Shown piece by piece: positions 1 to 6,455 of a stretch of DNA of 7,488 nucleotides. Position numbers and translations under genes: made by a program. Under the pieces are notes generated by a model. It was not told the origin of the DNA and ran no database searches. It worked only from the letters and a program-made list of their open reading frames with translations. Numbering within the stretch: position 1 is the first letter of the stretch; every line of letters begins with the position of its first letter. The DNA is from Candidatus Pelagibacterales bacterium (lineage in GTDB: Bacteria > Pseudomonadota > Alphaproteobacteria > TMED109), in assembly GCA_002714055.1 (NCBI GenBank), contig PAWH01000014.1:389-7876 (forward strand), written 5' to 3'.

Positions 1-33
1 GTTTACAGTTTGTTTTTGGAGGGTCAATGCCAC
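1..33 (-). CDS. 5' end of an unidentified gene (partial), probably the first gene of a late transcript
   Basis: Only the first 11 codons are inside the window, reading MALTLQKQTVN from a GTG start at 33. The start is supported by a strong Shine-Dalgarno AAGGAG (40-45) six bases upstream and by a T4-type late promoter about 45 bases upstream. The frame stays open to the window edge. The product is too short to identify. In T4-like phages, genes behind late promoters usually encode virion or assembly proteins, so a structural role is a guess from context. It appears to begin a new transcription unit after the enzyme cassette. Confidence 0.6.
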   Translation of the reverse strand, partial: MALTLQKQTVN

Positions 34-39
34 AATCTT

Positions 40-45
40 CTCCTT
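40..45 (-). promoter_or_regulatory. Ribosome binding site for the gene starting at 33
   Basis: Minus-strand AAGGAG, within AAAAGGAG, lies six bases before a GTG codon. It is one of the two best Shine-Dalgarno matches in the window and decides the GTG at 33 as the start. It sits three bases past the promoter-distal arm of the inverted repeat at 49-87. Confidence 0.7.
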
Positions 46-48
46 TTA

Positions 49-87
49 AAATAGTATAGTGTTGATATAGTTGTTTCTATACTATTT
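49..87 (-). repeat. Perfect 11-bp inverted repeat in the leader of the leftmost gene
   Basis: The arms at 49-59 and 77-87 are perfect reverse complements (minus strand AAATAGTATAG and CTATACTATTT), with a 17-base spacer. The stem is almost all A-T and no U-tract follows, so it is not a convincing intrinsic terminator. The upstream arm overlaps the late-promoter element at 83-90. The other arm ends three bases before the Shine-Dalgarno. RNA reading through from the cassette would carry both arms. A transcript started at the late promoter (predicted near 77) would lack most or all of the first arm. It could be an RNA hairpin affecting translation or a protein-binding palindrome. Confidence 0.6.
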
Positions 88-90
88 ATA
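83..90 (-). promoter_or_regulatory. T4-type late promoter (TATAAATA)
   Basis: The minus strand reads TATAAATA exactly, the consensus -10 element of T4-family late promoters, which are recognised by a phage sigma-like factor with a sliding clamp and need no -35 box. It lies in the only substantial non-coding gap of the window, upstream of a gene with a good ribosome binding site. By analogy with T4, transcription should begin five to six bases past the element, near 77, giving a leader of about 44 bases. The octamer also occurs once inside a coding region (6149-6156), so the motif alone is not proof; the position is what makes this copy credible. Confidence 0.7.
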
Positions 91-108
91 TGAAAAGGAA
101 ATCTGTAG

Positions 109-672
109 CTATTTTGTAACTCTATAATTTCCTATAACTAAAACATCTATATTTGTACCCATAAAAGTTTTTATTGCGTCTTCAGGAGACTCCACTATAG
201 GTTCACCATCAACATTAAATGATGTATTTAATAATATAGGAACATTAGTTTTTTTGTTCCATTCAGTCAATAACTGAAAAATTGGTTTGTTTAATTCTTC
301 AGTTACAGTTTGTATTCTAGCCGAACCGTCTACATGGATTACTGCCGGTACTTGGCCTTCTTTCTCTGACAAAATTTGAGCATTAAACAACATATATGGT
401 GAAGAATTTTTTGGAATATCAAACCAATCGTGTATATATTCTTCTAACATGATTGGTGCATAAGGCCTCCACCCTTCCCTATGTTTTACTCTTTCATTAA
501 TATAGTCTTTATTGTCTTTAATAATTGGATTAGCTAATATAGATCTATTTCCCAAAGCTCTTGGACCAAATTCACTTTTGCCCTGAAACCATCCGATTAT
601 TTTGTTTTCCAATAAATCTTCAACAATAAGTTGACACAATTTATTAAAATCTTCGTAATATGTGTAATTCAT
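109..672 (-). CDS. Carbamoyltransferase C-terminal (YrdC-like) domain as a separate 187-residue protein
   Basis: This is the C-terminal domain of the NodU/CmcH/TobZ O-carbamoyltransferase family (Carbam_trans_C type). Signature blocks, numbered from the chosen start: GWFQGKSEFGPRALGNRSIL (27-46), WRPYAP (69-74), HVDGSARIQTV (113-123) and NTSFNVDGEPIV (149-160). In characterised relatives this YrdC-like domain makes carbamoyl-adenylate from carbamoyl phosphate and ATP, and the Kae1-like domain moves the carbamoyl group to a hydroxyl. The frame is open back to 774, but those extra 34 codons overlap the upstream gene and resemble nothing in the family. The ATG at 672, two bases after the upstream TGA (TGATAATG), is therefore chosen; its Shine-Dalgarno is weak, suggesting translational coupling. 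Family members are usually single chains of about 550-600 residues. Here the partner domain is the separate gene at 1594-2859, and this protein begins where the inter-domain linker would continue. It presumably works as a complex with that protein. Confidence 0.88.
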   Translation of the reverse strand: MNYTYYEDFNKLCQLIVEDLLENKIIGWFQGKSEFGPRALGNRSILANPIIKDNKDYINERVKHREGWRPYAPIMLEEYIHDWFDIPKNSSPYMLFNAQILSEKEGQVPAVIHVDGSARIQTVTEELNKPIFQLLTEWNKKTNVPILLNTSFNVDGEPIVESPEDAIKTFMGTNIDVLVIGNYRVTK

Positions 673-674
673 TA

Positions 675-1592
675 TCAGTTCACTTGAGGTAATGTTTCTC
701 CCATGACATTTCGTGGAGAAATGACAGGCCGATTGATACCCATAGGTGGCATCTCTGCCGGTACAAAATTCCAAAATATAACTTGAGAAAGTCTCTTTAT
801 ATCTATTAATTCTTTAATATCAAACAACGCTGAATGAAACATTCCGCCCATATAAGATACCATTTGATTATATTTACCAGTAGACTCCCATAACAATTCC
901 CACTCATCATTATTCGCGAAAATACATTCATCATACTTTAATTCAACAGGGGCGTTTTCTAGTACTTCTTTTTTCATCCGCATTGTTGAGTTATCAATGG
1001 GAGCTCCACCTTTTTTCTCACAATCAGTTATCCAATCCTGCTGTAAATCATCTTGAGGATAACCAACTAAATCAGATTTTATGTGTCTGTATATGCCTGT
1101 ACCATTAGTTTCTAATTCATCATCTTTATTTAAATAAAGTATAGAAGTAATGAGGGAAGGATCTGAATGTGGAATATAAGATTCTTTTCTTTGAGTCCCC
1201 GTCACGCCATGTTCTTTATCATTGTGAATAATATTTACACAAAACTGATTATTATTAGTTGCTGTGTCGTATGATATCATATCCGTCATTTCTAATTTAT
1301 GTAATAATAACATAGCTAATGTATTTAAAAAATTCTCGTTTCCTATAAAATTATCAATCGTTATTCTATTACCATAATATTTTTCATAATTACAGTTTGA
1401 AAGTGGTACAGGTAATGTATTTACGAAATCGTATATTCTGTCTGGGTCTTTATATACATCATCCATAATAACAACTGGATATTTTCCCCCTCGAAAACCT
1501 CCGCCGTGAGGATCATCCCCACCAATCATTTCAACGCGAACTTTCATTTTTGAACCTAATTCGAACATTGATTCATTATCGTAAAATTCCAT
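675..1592 (-). CDS. DUF6445-like putative Fe(II)/2-oxoglutarate oxygenase, lying between the carbamoyltransferase halves
   Basis: The 305-residue protein resembles the DUF6445 family, a double-stranded beta-helix fold related to 2-oxoglutarate oxygenases. The domain starts near residue 37 (KYPVVIMDDVYKDPDRIYDF). A likely metal site is PHSDP (H142, D144), followed by SILYLN (150-155) and GTGIYRH (164-170). A possible distal histidine is H253 in GGMFHSALFD, and R267 in RLSQVIFWN could bind the co-substrate. Reaction and substrate are unknown, and no signal peptide or membrane segment is seen. The ATG at 1592 follows the upstream TAA by one base and has AAGGA (1598-1602) five bases before it. 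The gene occupies the whole interval between the two carbamoyltransferase halves. It may be a late arrival in the operon, or its product may supply the hydroxyl that the split enzyme carbamoylates. The fold assignment is fairly firm; activity is inferred. Confidence 0.7.
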   Translation of the reverse strand: MEFYDNESMFELGSKMKVRVEMIGGDDPHGGGFRGGKYPVVIMDDVYKDPDRIYDFVNTLPVPLSNCNYEKYYGNRITIDNFIGNENFLNTLAMLLLHKLEMTDMISYDTATNNNQFCVNIIHNDKEHGVTGTQRKESYIPHSDPSLITSILYLNKDDELETNGTGIYRHIKSDLVGYPQDDLQQDWITDCEKKGGAPIDNSTMRMKKEVLENAPVELKYDECIFANNDEWELLWESTGKYNQMVSYMGGMFHSALFDIKELIDIKRLSQVIFWNFVPAEMPPMGINRPVISPRNVMGETLPQVN

Positions 1593-1593
1593 T

Positions 1594-2859
1594 TTATTCC
1601 TTATAATTTTCTAAACAAGTTTTTATATATTCATCACTATATGAACCACCTAAACATCCTTGATTCAATGGTAATACTAAATCTTCTTCCATCCGTGTAG
1701 CGGCCCATGCAGCTGCCCCAAAACTTAGGCCGTCATCATTAGGAGCAGTATTCACATGAACATCTTCATATATACCTTCAGAAATAATTTTAGAATTGGC
1801 TAATATATTTAATGCACATCCTCCACCAAGACATAATTTTTTAGTTTTAATTTCTTCAGGAATATTTTTAAGATATAATAACAAATATTTTTCAAAATTA
1901 TATTGTAGCCAATCTGCCAAATCTTCTGGTAAATAATCTTTACTATTTTGTATTATGTGTAGTTTAGTTTCCTTATCAACCTTAATAACAGGAAAATCAT
2001 CTTCAAAAATCAACTCATAGATATCTGGAGCATCTATATTTTCATGATTACCGTATGCCGACAACCCCATAATTTTACCTGGATAGGTTTCTCGTAATTT
2101 TGGATTGTCATATATATCATCTTCAATATTACTTTTATAATTAGTTATATCAACAAAATCGGAGAACGAATGAAGGTTCAGTACTTTCTTCATAATTTGG
2201 GTATAATTTTCGGTAACTTGATCTACATCCTCTTCAGATGGAATTACCCCATTTACTTTCATCTCATATATCATTATAGAGTATTCTGAATAGACTCCTC
2301 CAAATGAATTTGTTCCCTCTTCGTTTATGTAAGTATTGTTAATATTAGTAAGTGATTTATCTTTACGTGAAGCATTATAGAAAGAAGTATTATTTAACTT
2401 AGGAGCATCCCATTGTTGGTCTGGATGAAAATCACCGGCTCCATCAAATGTAAAAACATTAGCTTCTTCAAATCCTGATGTTAAGAAAGAAGCTGCGGCG
2501 TGGGCTATATGATGATCAACAGTTATTATACGTGCATTGGGAAATAATTTTTTTAAAGTTGTTGTTAAATATCCACGCAACTTCAATGAATAACACAATA
2601 ATACCGCCCCCGCAACGTATGCTACCACATCAACATCCTCATTTGTTAAATTATTCTCTGTCAGAATTTTTTCTATAGCATTTTCAGGATAACGCCCATC
2701 ATATTTAATTCTTGTCAGTCGTTCTTCAGATAATGCATTCTTTAATTCACCATCAACAAATAACGTAGCGCCTGATCCATGAACCCAATAATCCACATCA
2801 TTAATCATGCTCCAATTACCATCCCACCCAATAGCTCCCGCTATTCCTAATATATTCAC
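1594..2859 (-). CDS. Carbamoyltransferase N-terminal (Kae1-like) domain as a separate 421-residue protein
   Basis: This is the catalytic N-terminal half of a NodU/CmcH-type O-carbamoyltransferase (Carbam_trans_N, ASKHA/Kae1-like fold). Visible blocks: MNILGIAG at the start; HGSGATLFVDGEL...SEERLTRIKYDGRYP (27-58); the metal-binding VDHHIAHAAASF (114-125); FDGAGD (138-143); GKIMGLSAYG (261-270); LGGGCALNILAN (344-355); and the nucleotide-site region NTAPNDDGLSFGAA (370-383). The start is GTG at 2859, with GGAG (2867-2870) seven bases before it, inside the last codons of the upstream gene. The protein stops just after GGSYSDEYIKTCLENYKE, the segment that in fused relatives leads into the linker before the YrdC-like domain. 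That domain is encoded at 109-672, with a third gene in between. The halves are complementary and no conserved motif is missing, so this looks like a functional two-subunit enzyme rather than a decayed gene. The acceptor is unknown; relatives carbamoylate sugar or antibiotic hydroxyls. Confidence 0.9.
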   Translation of the reverse strand: MNILGIAGAIGWDGNWSMINDVDYWVHGSGATLFVDGELKNALSEERLTRIKYDGRYPENAIEKILTENNLTNEDVDVVAYVAGAVLLCYSLKLRGYLTTTLKKLFPNARIITVDHHIAHAAASFLTSGFEEANVFTFDGAGDFHPDQQWDAPKLNNTSFYNASRKDKSLTNINNTYINEEGTNSFGGVYSEYSIMIYEMKVNGVIPSEEDVDQVTENYTQIMKKVLNLHSFSDFVDITNYKSNIEDDIYDNPKLRETYPGKIMGLSAYGNHENIDAPDIYELIFEDDFPVIKVDKETKLHIIQNSKDYLPEDLADWLQYNFEKYLLLYLKNIPEEIKTKKLCLGGGCALNILANSKIISEGIYEDVHVNTAPNDDGLSFGAAAWAATRMEEDLVLPLNQGCLGGSYSDEYIKTCLENYKE

Positions 2860-2862
2860 AAA

Positions 2863-3477
2863 TTATCTCCAAGAGGGGCCGTATGACCAGCCATTAACTG
2901 CATATCTAATTCCGCTTGTTACATCAAGTACACGGTGTTTTAAAAAAGACGGAAACATTATCATTGATCCCTGTTTACGACCATCATAATCAAGTTCGCC
3001 ATGTAGAGGATCAAATTCTACCTTACCACCCTCAAAATCTTTATCTCCGTCACTAATTACAACAACTTGAGTAAGTTTTCTTATAAGATTTAGAGTTGGT
3101 TGTGTCCACACATCATCAGTATGCCAATCAAAATGTGGCAATGTACCAGCAGGGGCTTCAGATGGAGCGTATTTTATAACTTGTATATCAGCAAAATCGT
3201 CAGGAGTATCAACGCCTTTATATATACTTTTATTGACCGATTTCAAATATGTGTTCATAATAACTTTTAAAGATTGCAATGCAGGTGTCGCAGCCTGAGA
3301 TCTCTCGACGCTTTCTCCATTCATTGCAGTATCATTAATAAAACAATTTCTTTTGTCATGATATGTTTGACTATTCAGTAGAGCTGGCATCCATTCTAAA
3401 GTCTCGCAATCTTTTATTATTTGTTTACACAAATCTATTGGTACAGCTTTCATATTTTCGTAAAAATATTGTTTCAT
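2863..3477 (-). CDS. Phage-type Fe(II)/2-oxoglutarate-dependent hydroxylase (PKHD / prolyl-4-hydroxylase-like)
   Basis: The 204-residue protein is a compact cytoplasmic 2-oxoglutarate oxygenase of the prolyl-4-hydroxylase/PKHD type common in cyanophages and pelagiphages. The iron triad is clear: FDWHTDD (H119, D121) and FPSFLKHRV (H181). The 2-oxoglutarate-binding arginine is R191 in GIRYAVNGW. KLTQVVVISDGDKDFEGGKVEF (134-155) is the usual strand pair with the DFEGG turn, and the C-terminus NGWSYGPSWR matches the characteristic end of the phage proteins. Length is normal and no conserved residue is missing. The family hydroxylates protein side chains or other small targets; the substrate of the phage branch is not known to me. 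It starts seven bases after the stop of the U32-like gene, with only a weak AGG upstream, and its last codons carry the ribosome binding site of the next gene. Confidence 0.9.
   Translation of the reverse strand: MKQYFYENMKAVPIDLCKQIIKDCETLEWMPALLNSQTYHDKRNCFINDTAMNGESVERSQAATPALQSLKVIMNTYLKSVNKSIYKGVDTPDDFADIQVIKYAPSEAPAGTLPHFDWHTDDVWTQPTLNLIRKLTQVVVISDGDKDFEGGKVEFDPLHGELDYDGRKQGSMIMFPSFLKHRVLDVTSGIRYAVNGWSYGPSWR
2867..2870 (-). promoter_or_regulatory. Ribosome binding site that fixes a GTG start at 2859
   Basis: Minus-strand GGAG, within TTGGAGATAATTTGTG, lies seven bases before GTG. It overlaps the final Trp-Arg codons and stop of the upstream hydroxylase gene. It supports GTG at 2859, which gives the family-typical N-terminus MNILGIAG, over any internal ATG. 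Confidence 0.65.
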
Positions 3478-3484
3478 TTTTTGC

Positions 3485-4726
3485 CTAAGTTACTCTGTTA
3501 AATCTTTCTTCTGCATCAATTTCATTTATTGAACTGTCATAATCTGGAACACCAAATGTTCTTTCACATTCATGACAATCATAACATTGTGATTTACAAT
3601 TTAAAAGTATTCTATTCAATCTTTTACCCTTTTCAGATAACCAAATCTCATCCTGTAAATGTATATCATGAAATTTTTGATATCTGTCAACTGTTAAGTT
3701 TGCTTCTTCTCTTGTTGGTACAAGCACTAACCATTGATCAAAAGGAACAGCATTAGTTTCATAAACATCACTAAATGATGATGAGGTTAAAGTACCAAAC
3801 TGTCTCATCAATTTTACATTCTGATTTTTAATATCCTCCTCTGAATAGGTATTGTATAGCCGACCATCAAATCTACCAGAAGTTTTTAATATATCTACTC
3901 CACCCACTTTCTTATCCAAATACTGATCCAACATTTCTTTATCAGTAGTAACCATGTCAATACCATTTCTTGGTAATTTATCCATTTCATCAGATTTCCA
4001 ATTATTACATGAAAGAGATGAAAGAGCATTATCACCACCCCAATAGTTTGCACCTATAACTGTTGATGCCATGTCATGTTCTAATTTAAAAGGACATCTA
4101 TATAAACACCCTTCTGATACGAGAAGTGAAGTTTTTATTGGTCTTGGTTGTCTTTGTACTAATTTATTTATGCGCCGTAACTCTTTGATGTTTCTATTTA
4201 ATGAACGATCAAGAAGTATTGTGTTATATCCAATTCCTATTGTATCGGCTACTTGTTGTCCATCAGATATTATATGATTTACAGTATTCTTCCACTTCAT
4301 CTTAGGACATCGATTTTGTAATTTCATTGTCCTCATCAAATGTTTGGAAGAGATAGTACAACTTCTTAATCCTTTATCATAATATCCCCCAATCCATTCT
4401 ACAAACTCATCTTGTAATGCTTGGTCTAAAATTAATTCATCCGGCCAAACTGTTTGATTTATTGTAAGAGAAACTTCAACTCCAAATTCCTCTTGTATAC
4501 GGAGAAGATTATCTATGTGTTCATCAGTTGCTTCCTGTCCCATAGCATTACCAAGAAACTTACGTTGTCTCCTATACGTATAATAAAAGTTTTTGCCAAA
4601 GTATATATCTTCTATTTCATCCAAAATAGATTTTGGAGTATTCTTAAAAATTAGATAATAATGATTTGGACAATTTTCCATATCTTTTTCAGGATGTGCA
4701 ATCGAAAATCTTTTTGTAAAATCCAT
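3485..4726 (-). CDS. Peptidase-U32-like (TIM-barrel) protein with a cysteine-rich C-terminus, possible Fe-S enzyme
   Basis: The 413-residue protein resembles collagenase-like peptidase U32 family proteins. The central stretch has GIGYNTILLDRSLNRNIKEL (164-183), then SLLVSEGCLYRCPF (200-213, C207 and C211) and GGVDILKTSGRFDGRL (275-290), the last close to the VDSFKIEGR-type motif of U32 barrels. C-terminal CKSQCYDCHEC (C377, C381, C384, C387) plus C240 could ligate an iron-sulfur cluster. Characterised U32 members (UbiU/UbiV, TrhP, RlhA) take part in oxygen-independent hydroxylation of ubiquinone precursors, tRNA or rRNA, so a modification role is possible, but the target is unknown. It is not a canonical radical-SAM protein, as there is no N-terminal CxxxCxxC. 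The start at 4726 shares one base with the previous stop (TAATG) and has a strong AAGGAG four bases before it. Family membership is moderately supported; the Fe-S cluster is inferred. Confidence 0.5.
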   Translation of the reverse strand: MDFTKRFSIAHPEKDMENCPNHYYLIFKNTPKSILDEIEDIYFGKNFYYTYRRQRKFLGNAMGQEATDEHIDNLLRIQEEFGVEVSLTINQTVWPDELILDQALQDEFVEWIGGYYDKGLRSCTISSKHLMRTMKLQNRCPKMKWKNTVNHIISDGQQVADTIGIGYNTILLDRSLNRNIKELRRINKLVQRQPRPIKTSLLVSEGCLYRCPFKLEHDMASTVIGANYWGGDNALSSLSCNNWKSDEMDKLPRNGIDMVTTDKEMLDQYLDKKVGGVDILKTSGRFDGRLYNTYSEEDIKNQNVKLMRQFGTLTSSSFSDVYETNAVPFDQWLVLVPTREEANLTVDRYQKFHDIHLQDEIWLSEKGKRLNRILLNCKSQCYDCHECERTFGVPDYDSSINEIDAEERFNRVT

Positions 4727-5628
4727 TATTCTCCTTGAATATAATTCATATATGTTTCAATAGGTAAAATAGTAGGGGCGCCTTTTAACCAATTATCTTT
4801 TTCTTGTTGTATTTTAGGATCATCTGTACGCCAAACGATATTGTTATTTAAAAATTCGTATAAGATTATATGATTCCATCTAAGATCGTTGTCATCGACC
4901 ATGTGAATTAGTTCTTGAGTAAACTGTGTAGTTACATCAGCAAAATATATATTTTGAATAATACGATAATTTTCTCTTTCCTTTTGTCTCTTATAATCTA
5001 CTGCATGATGAAACTGTCCATTGAACATAATAAAAGTATTGGGCTCCCCATCTGTATGATATACTTCAGTATAATATTTATCTAAATAATTTTCATAATC
5101 TTGAGAGGTTTCAAGTTTTCCACTAGGAACACTAGTTAAGTTTGGTAACTCCTCTCCGTTATATTGATAAAATGATGTTCCACATCCGCCAGACAAATAA
5201 ATTTGGCCATTTACAAAATCGTCGCGATGTGGGGGAACACAATTATTAGTTTCTTGTTCAGCTTTTTCGAATATTTCAGGAGTTATTATAGTAAATATTC
5301 CTAAAGAATCTAAGTTATTAGTGGTAGGCGGAAAAGGCATTGCCGTTTCCCTTACGATTTTCCTACCTACTTGAGTAGAAATATACTCTAGCATACAATC
5401 ATCAATATTAGGAATAGGAGCAAACGCTCTTATTATATTTTGCATTTGAATTATACTTTTATGATCAGTATAATTACAAGATTCTACGTATGTAAGAACA
5501 TCAACTATATTTTCATAATAATTTTCTACTTCAACAATCCAATTATCATTATCAAAATATTCAATATAAAGATCTTCTTCTGTATAAGAAGTTTTAAATA
5601 TTTCAGAAAGATCATGTATTGTAATCAT
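4726..5628 (-). CDS. Putative Fe(II)-dependent oxygenase-like protein, distantly DUF6445-like
   Basis: The 300-residue protein carries the spacing of a double-stranded beta-helix oxygenase: CVPPHRDDF (H134, D136), GQIYLSGGCGTSFYQYNG (141-158), FIMFNGQFHHAVD (199-211, H207 or H208) and ENYRIIQNIYF (219-229, R222). The order HxD, then G-T-x-F-Y, then F-H-x-A, then R resembles the DUF6445-like protein at 675-1592, which has PHSD, GTGIYRH, GGMFHSA and RLSQVIF. Overall similarity is low and the two differ beyond the core. Residues 1-90 and 231-300 match nothing I recognise. It starts at ATG 5628, overlapping the previous gene by four bases (ATGA) with a poor Shine-Dalgarno, so coupled translation is likely. 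Activity and substrate are unknown; an oxygenase role is inferred from the metal-site pattern. Confidence 0.55.
   Translation of the reverse strand: MITIHDLSEIFKTSYTEEDLYIEYFDNDNWIVEVENYYENIVDVLTYVESCNYTDHKSIIQMQNIIRAFAPIPNIDDCMLEYISTQVGRKIVRETAMPFPPTTNNLDSLGIFTIITPEIFEKAEQETNNCVPPHRDDFVNGQIYLSGGCGTSFYQYNGEELPNLTSVPSGKLETSQDYENYLDKYYTEVYHTDGEPNTFIMFNGQFHHAVDYKRQKERENYRIIQNIYFADVTTQFTQELIHMVDDNDLRWNHIILYEFLNNNIVWRTDDPKIQQEKDNWLKGAPTILPIETYMNYIQGE
4731..4736 (-). promoter_or_regulatory. Strong ribosome binding site for the U32-like gene
   Basis: Minus-strand AAGGAG lies four bases before the ATG at 4726, inside the last codons of the upstream gene, and fixes that start. With the site at 40-45 it is one of the two full AAGGAG matches placed before a gene here, so this gene may be translated independently of its neighbour. 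Confidence 0.7.
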
Positions 5629-6455
5629 ACGTTTTCCATTGTATCAAAAATTATATCGGGCGAAATATCATTACACATATCATTACTACATGATAAATTT
5701 ATTTGAAAATCGTACCCTATCCTTTTGTGATTTTGTTGAGTTTCATTCCACAATACAATAACTTTGTTGTTGTTAGTAGTAGCCGCTAAATGCATCAATG
5801 CGGAATCTATACATATTATAAATTTGGCCCCAGCTATCAAAGGTATTATATCTAACACCCCTTCTTCATCTTTTGATGTATATGTTATTGCTGCAGAAGG
5901 TTTATATTGATCATCACGCCGTAAACATATAACATCCAATTTCAAATTATTTTTAATTTTATGAACTAATTTTTCAGCCAAATCTGGTCGATAATCTCGT
6001 TTACCTATATTGTTTTTGTTATCACCAAAATTTGCATCATAATAATTGGGGGCTCCTGAAAACTGTACAATACAATAATCATTTAATAACTCACTACTTA
6101 GATATTTATGCGCCTGGCCGATATCCAAATTATGATTCAAGTAAGGTTTATTTATAACATTTTCGATTCCATAAGCTTGAGCCCAACTTTCTAATACATG
6201 TTTATCTTTATATTTCAAGAAGTCAGAAAAATATGGTTCATGATAAATTATATCATCATATATTGTTAATTGTTCATTAAATGGAAAATCTCTTAAAGGT
6301 TCTATGTGATCTATATTTTTATTATTATAAAATACAAAAGGCCAGGGAGTCATCACAGAAATATTTCCCCCACATTTGACATTTAATTGTTCTATAAGTG
6401 ATGTCCATATTATATTTTTCCCTAGTCCACCAACAACAACAAATAAATTTTTCAT
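5625..6455 (-). CDS. GT9 / heptosyltransferase-like glycosyltransferase, copy B
   Basis: The 276-residue protein has the pattern of glycosyltransferase family 9 (LPS heptosyltransferase-like, GT-B fold). The N-terminal glycine loop GGLGKNIIWTSLI (9-21) corresponds to the GDxxxxTP-type acceptor-side loop. The C-terminal donor-side motif is KFIICIDSALMHLAA (211-225, D217 and H222), followed by KVIVLWN (231-237). At 276 residues it is somewhat shorter than typical GT9 enzymes (about 320-350). It is a clear paralog of the next gene upstream (6452-7294), sharing IYHEPY.SD, W..AYGIE and RDYRPDL. The start ATG at 6455 overlaps the upstream stop by four bases (ATGA). No signal peptide is evident, so it is expected in the cytoplasm. 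Donor and acceptor sugars cannot be told. Confidence 0.75.
   Translation of the reverse strand: MKNLFVVVGGLGKNIIWTSLIEQLNVKCGGNISVMTPWPFVFYNNKNIDHIEPLRDFPFNEQLTIYDDIIYHEPYFSDFLKYKDKHVLESWAQAYGIENVINKPYLNHNLDIGQAHKYLSSELLNDYCIVQFSGAPNYYDANFGDNKNNIGKRDYRPDLAEKLVHKIKNNLKLDVICLRRDDQYKPSAAITYTSKDEEGVLDIIPLIAGAKFIICIDSALMHLAATTNNNKVIVLWNETQQNHKRIGYDFQINLSCSNDMCNDISPDIIFDTMENV

Noticed and set aside
49..87. Rho-independent terminator at the end of the cassette
   Set aside because: The inverted repeat is perfect but nearly all A-T, has a 17-base loop and is followed by AAAAGGAG rather than a U-tract.
673..774. 34-codon N-terminal extension of the carbamoyltransferase C-terminal-domain gene, back to an ATG at 774
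   Set aside because: It lies inside the upstream gene in another frame, resembles no part of the family, and the ATG at 672 sits right after the upstream stop at the natural domain boundary.
673..1593. Intron or intein as the cause of the split carbamoyltransferase
   Set aside because: The interval is almost entirely one intact gene with its own start, stop and ribosome binding site. There are no intein splicing blocks and no room for a group I intron core, and the halves have their own stop and start codons.
2478..2989. Plus-strand open frames opposite the carbamoyltransferase and hydroxylase genes, and similar ones elsewhere (3529-3756, 4071-4277, 4454-4654, 5440-5706, 6594-6827, 7155-7367)
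   Set aside because: All are short, antisense to genes with clear family motifs, of low-complexity composition, and without convincing ribosome binding sites.
3485..4726. Radical-SAM enzyme
   Set aside because: The cysteine cluster is at the C-terminus and has four cysteines (CxxxCxxCxxC), with no N-terminal CxxxCxxC. The central motifs fit U32-type barrels better.
6149..6156. Second TATAAATA on the minus strand as another late promoter
   Set aside because: It lies in the middle of the GT9-like gene, encoding an ordinary Ile-Asn-Lys stretch, and the next gene start is over 500 bases downstream. A chance match in AT-rich coding DNA is likelier.
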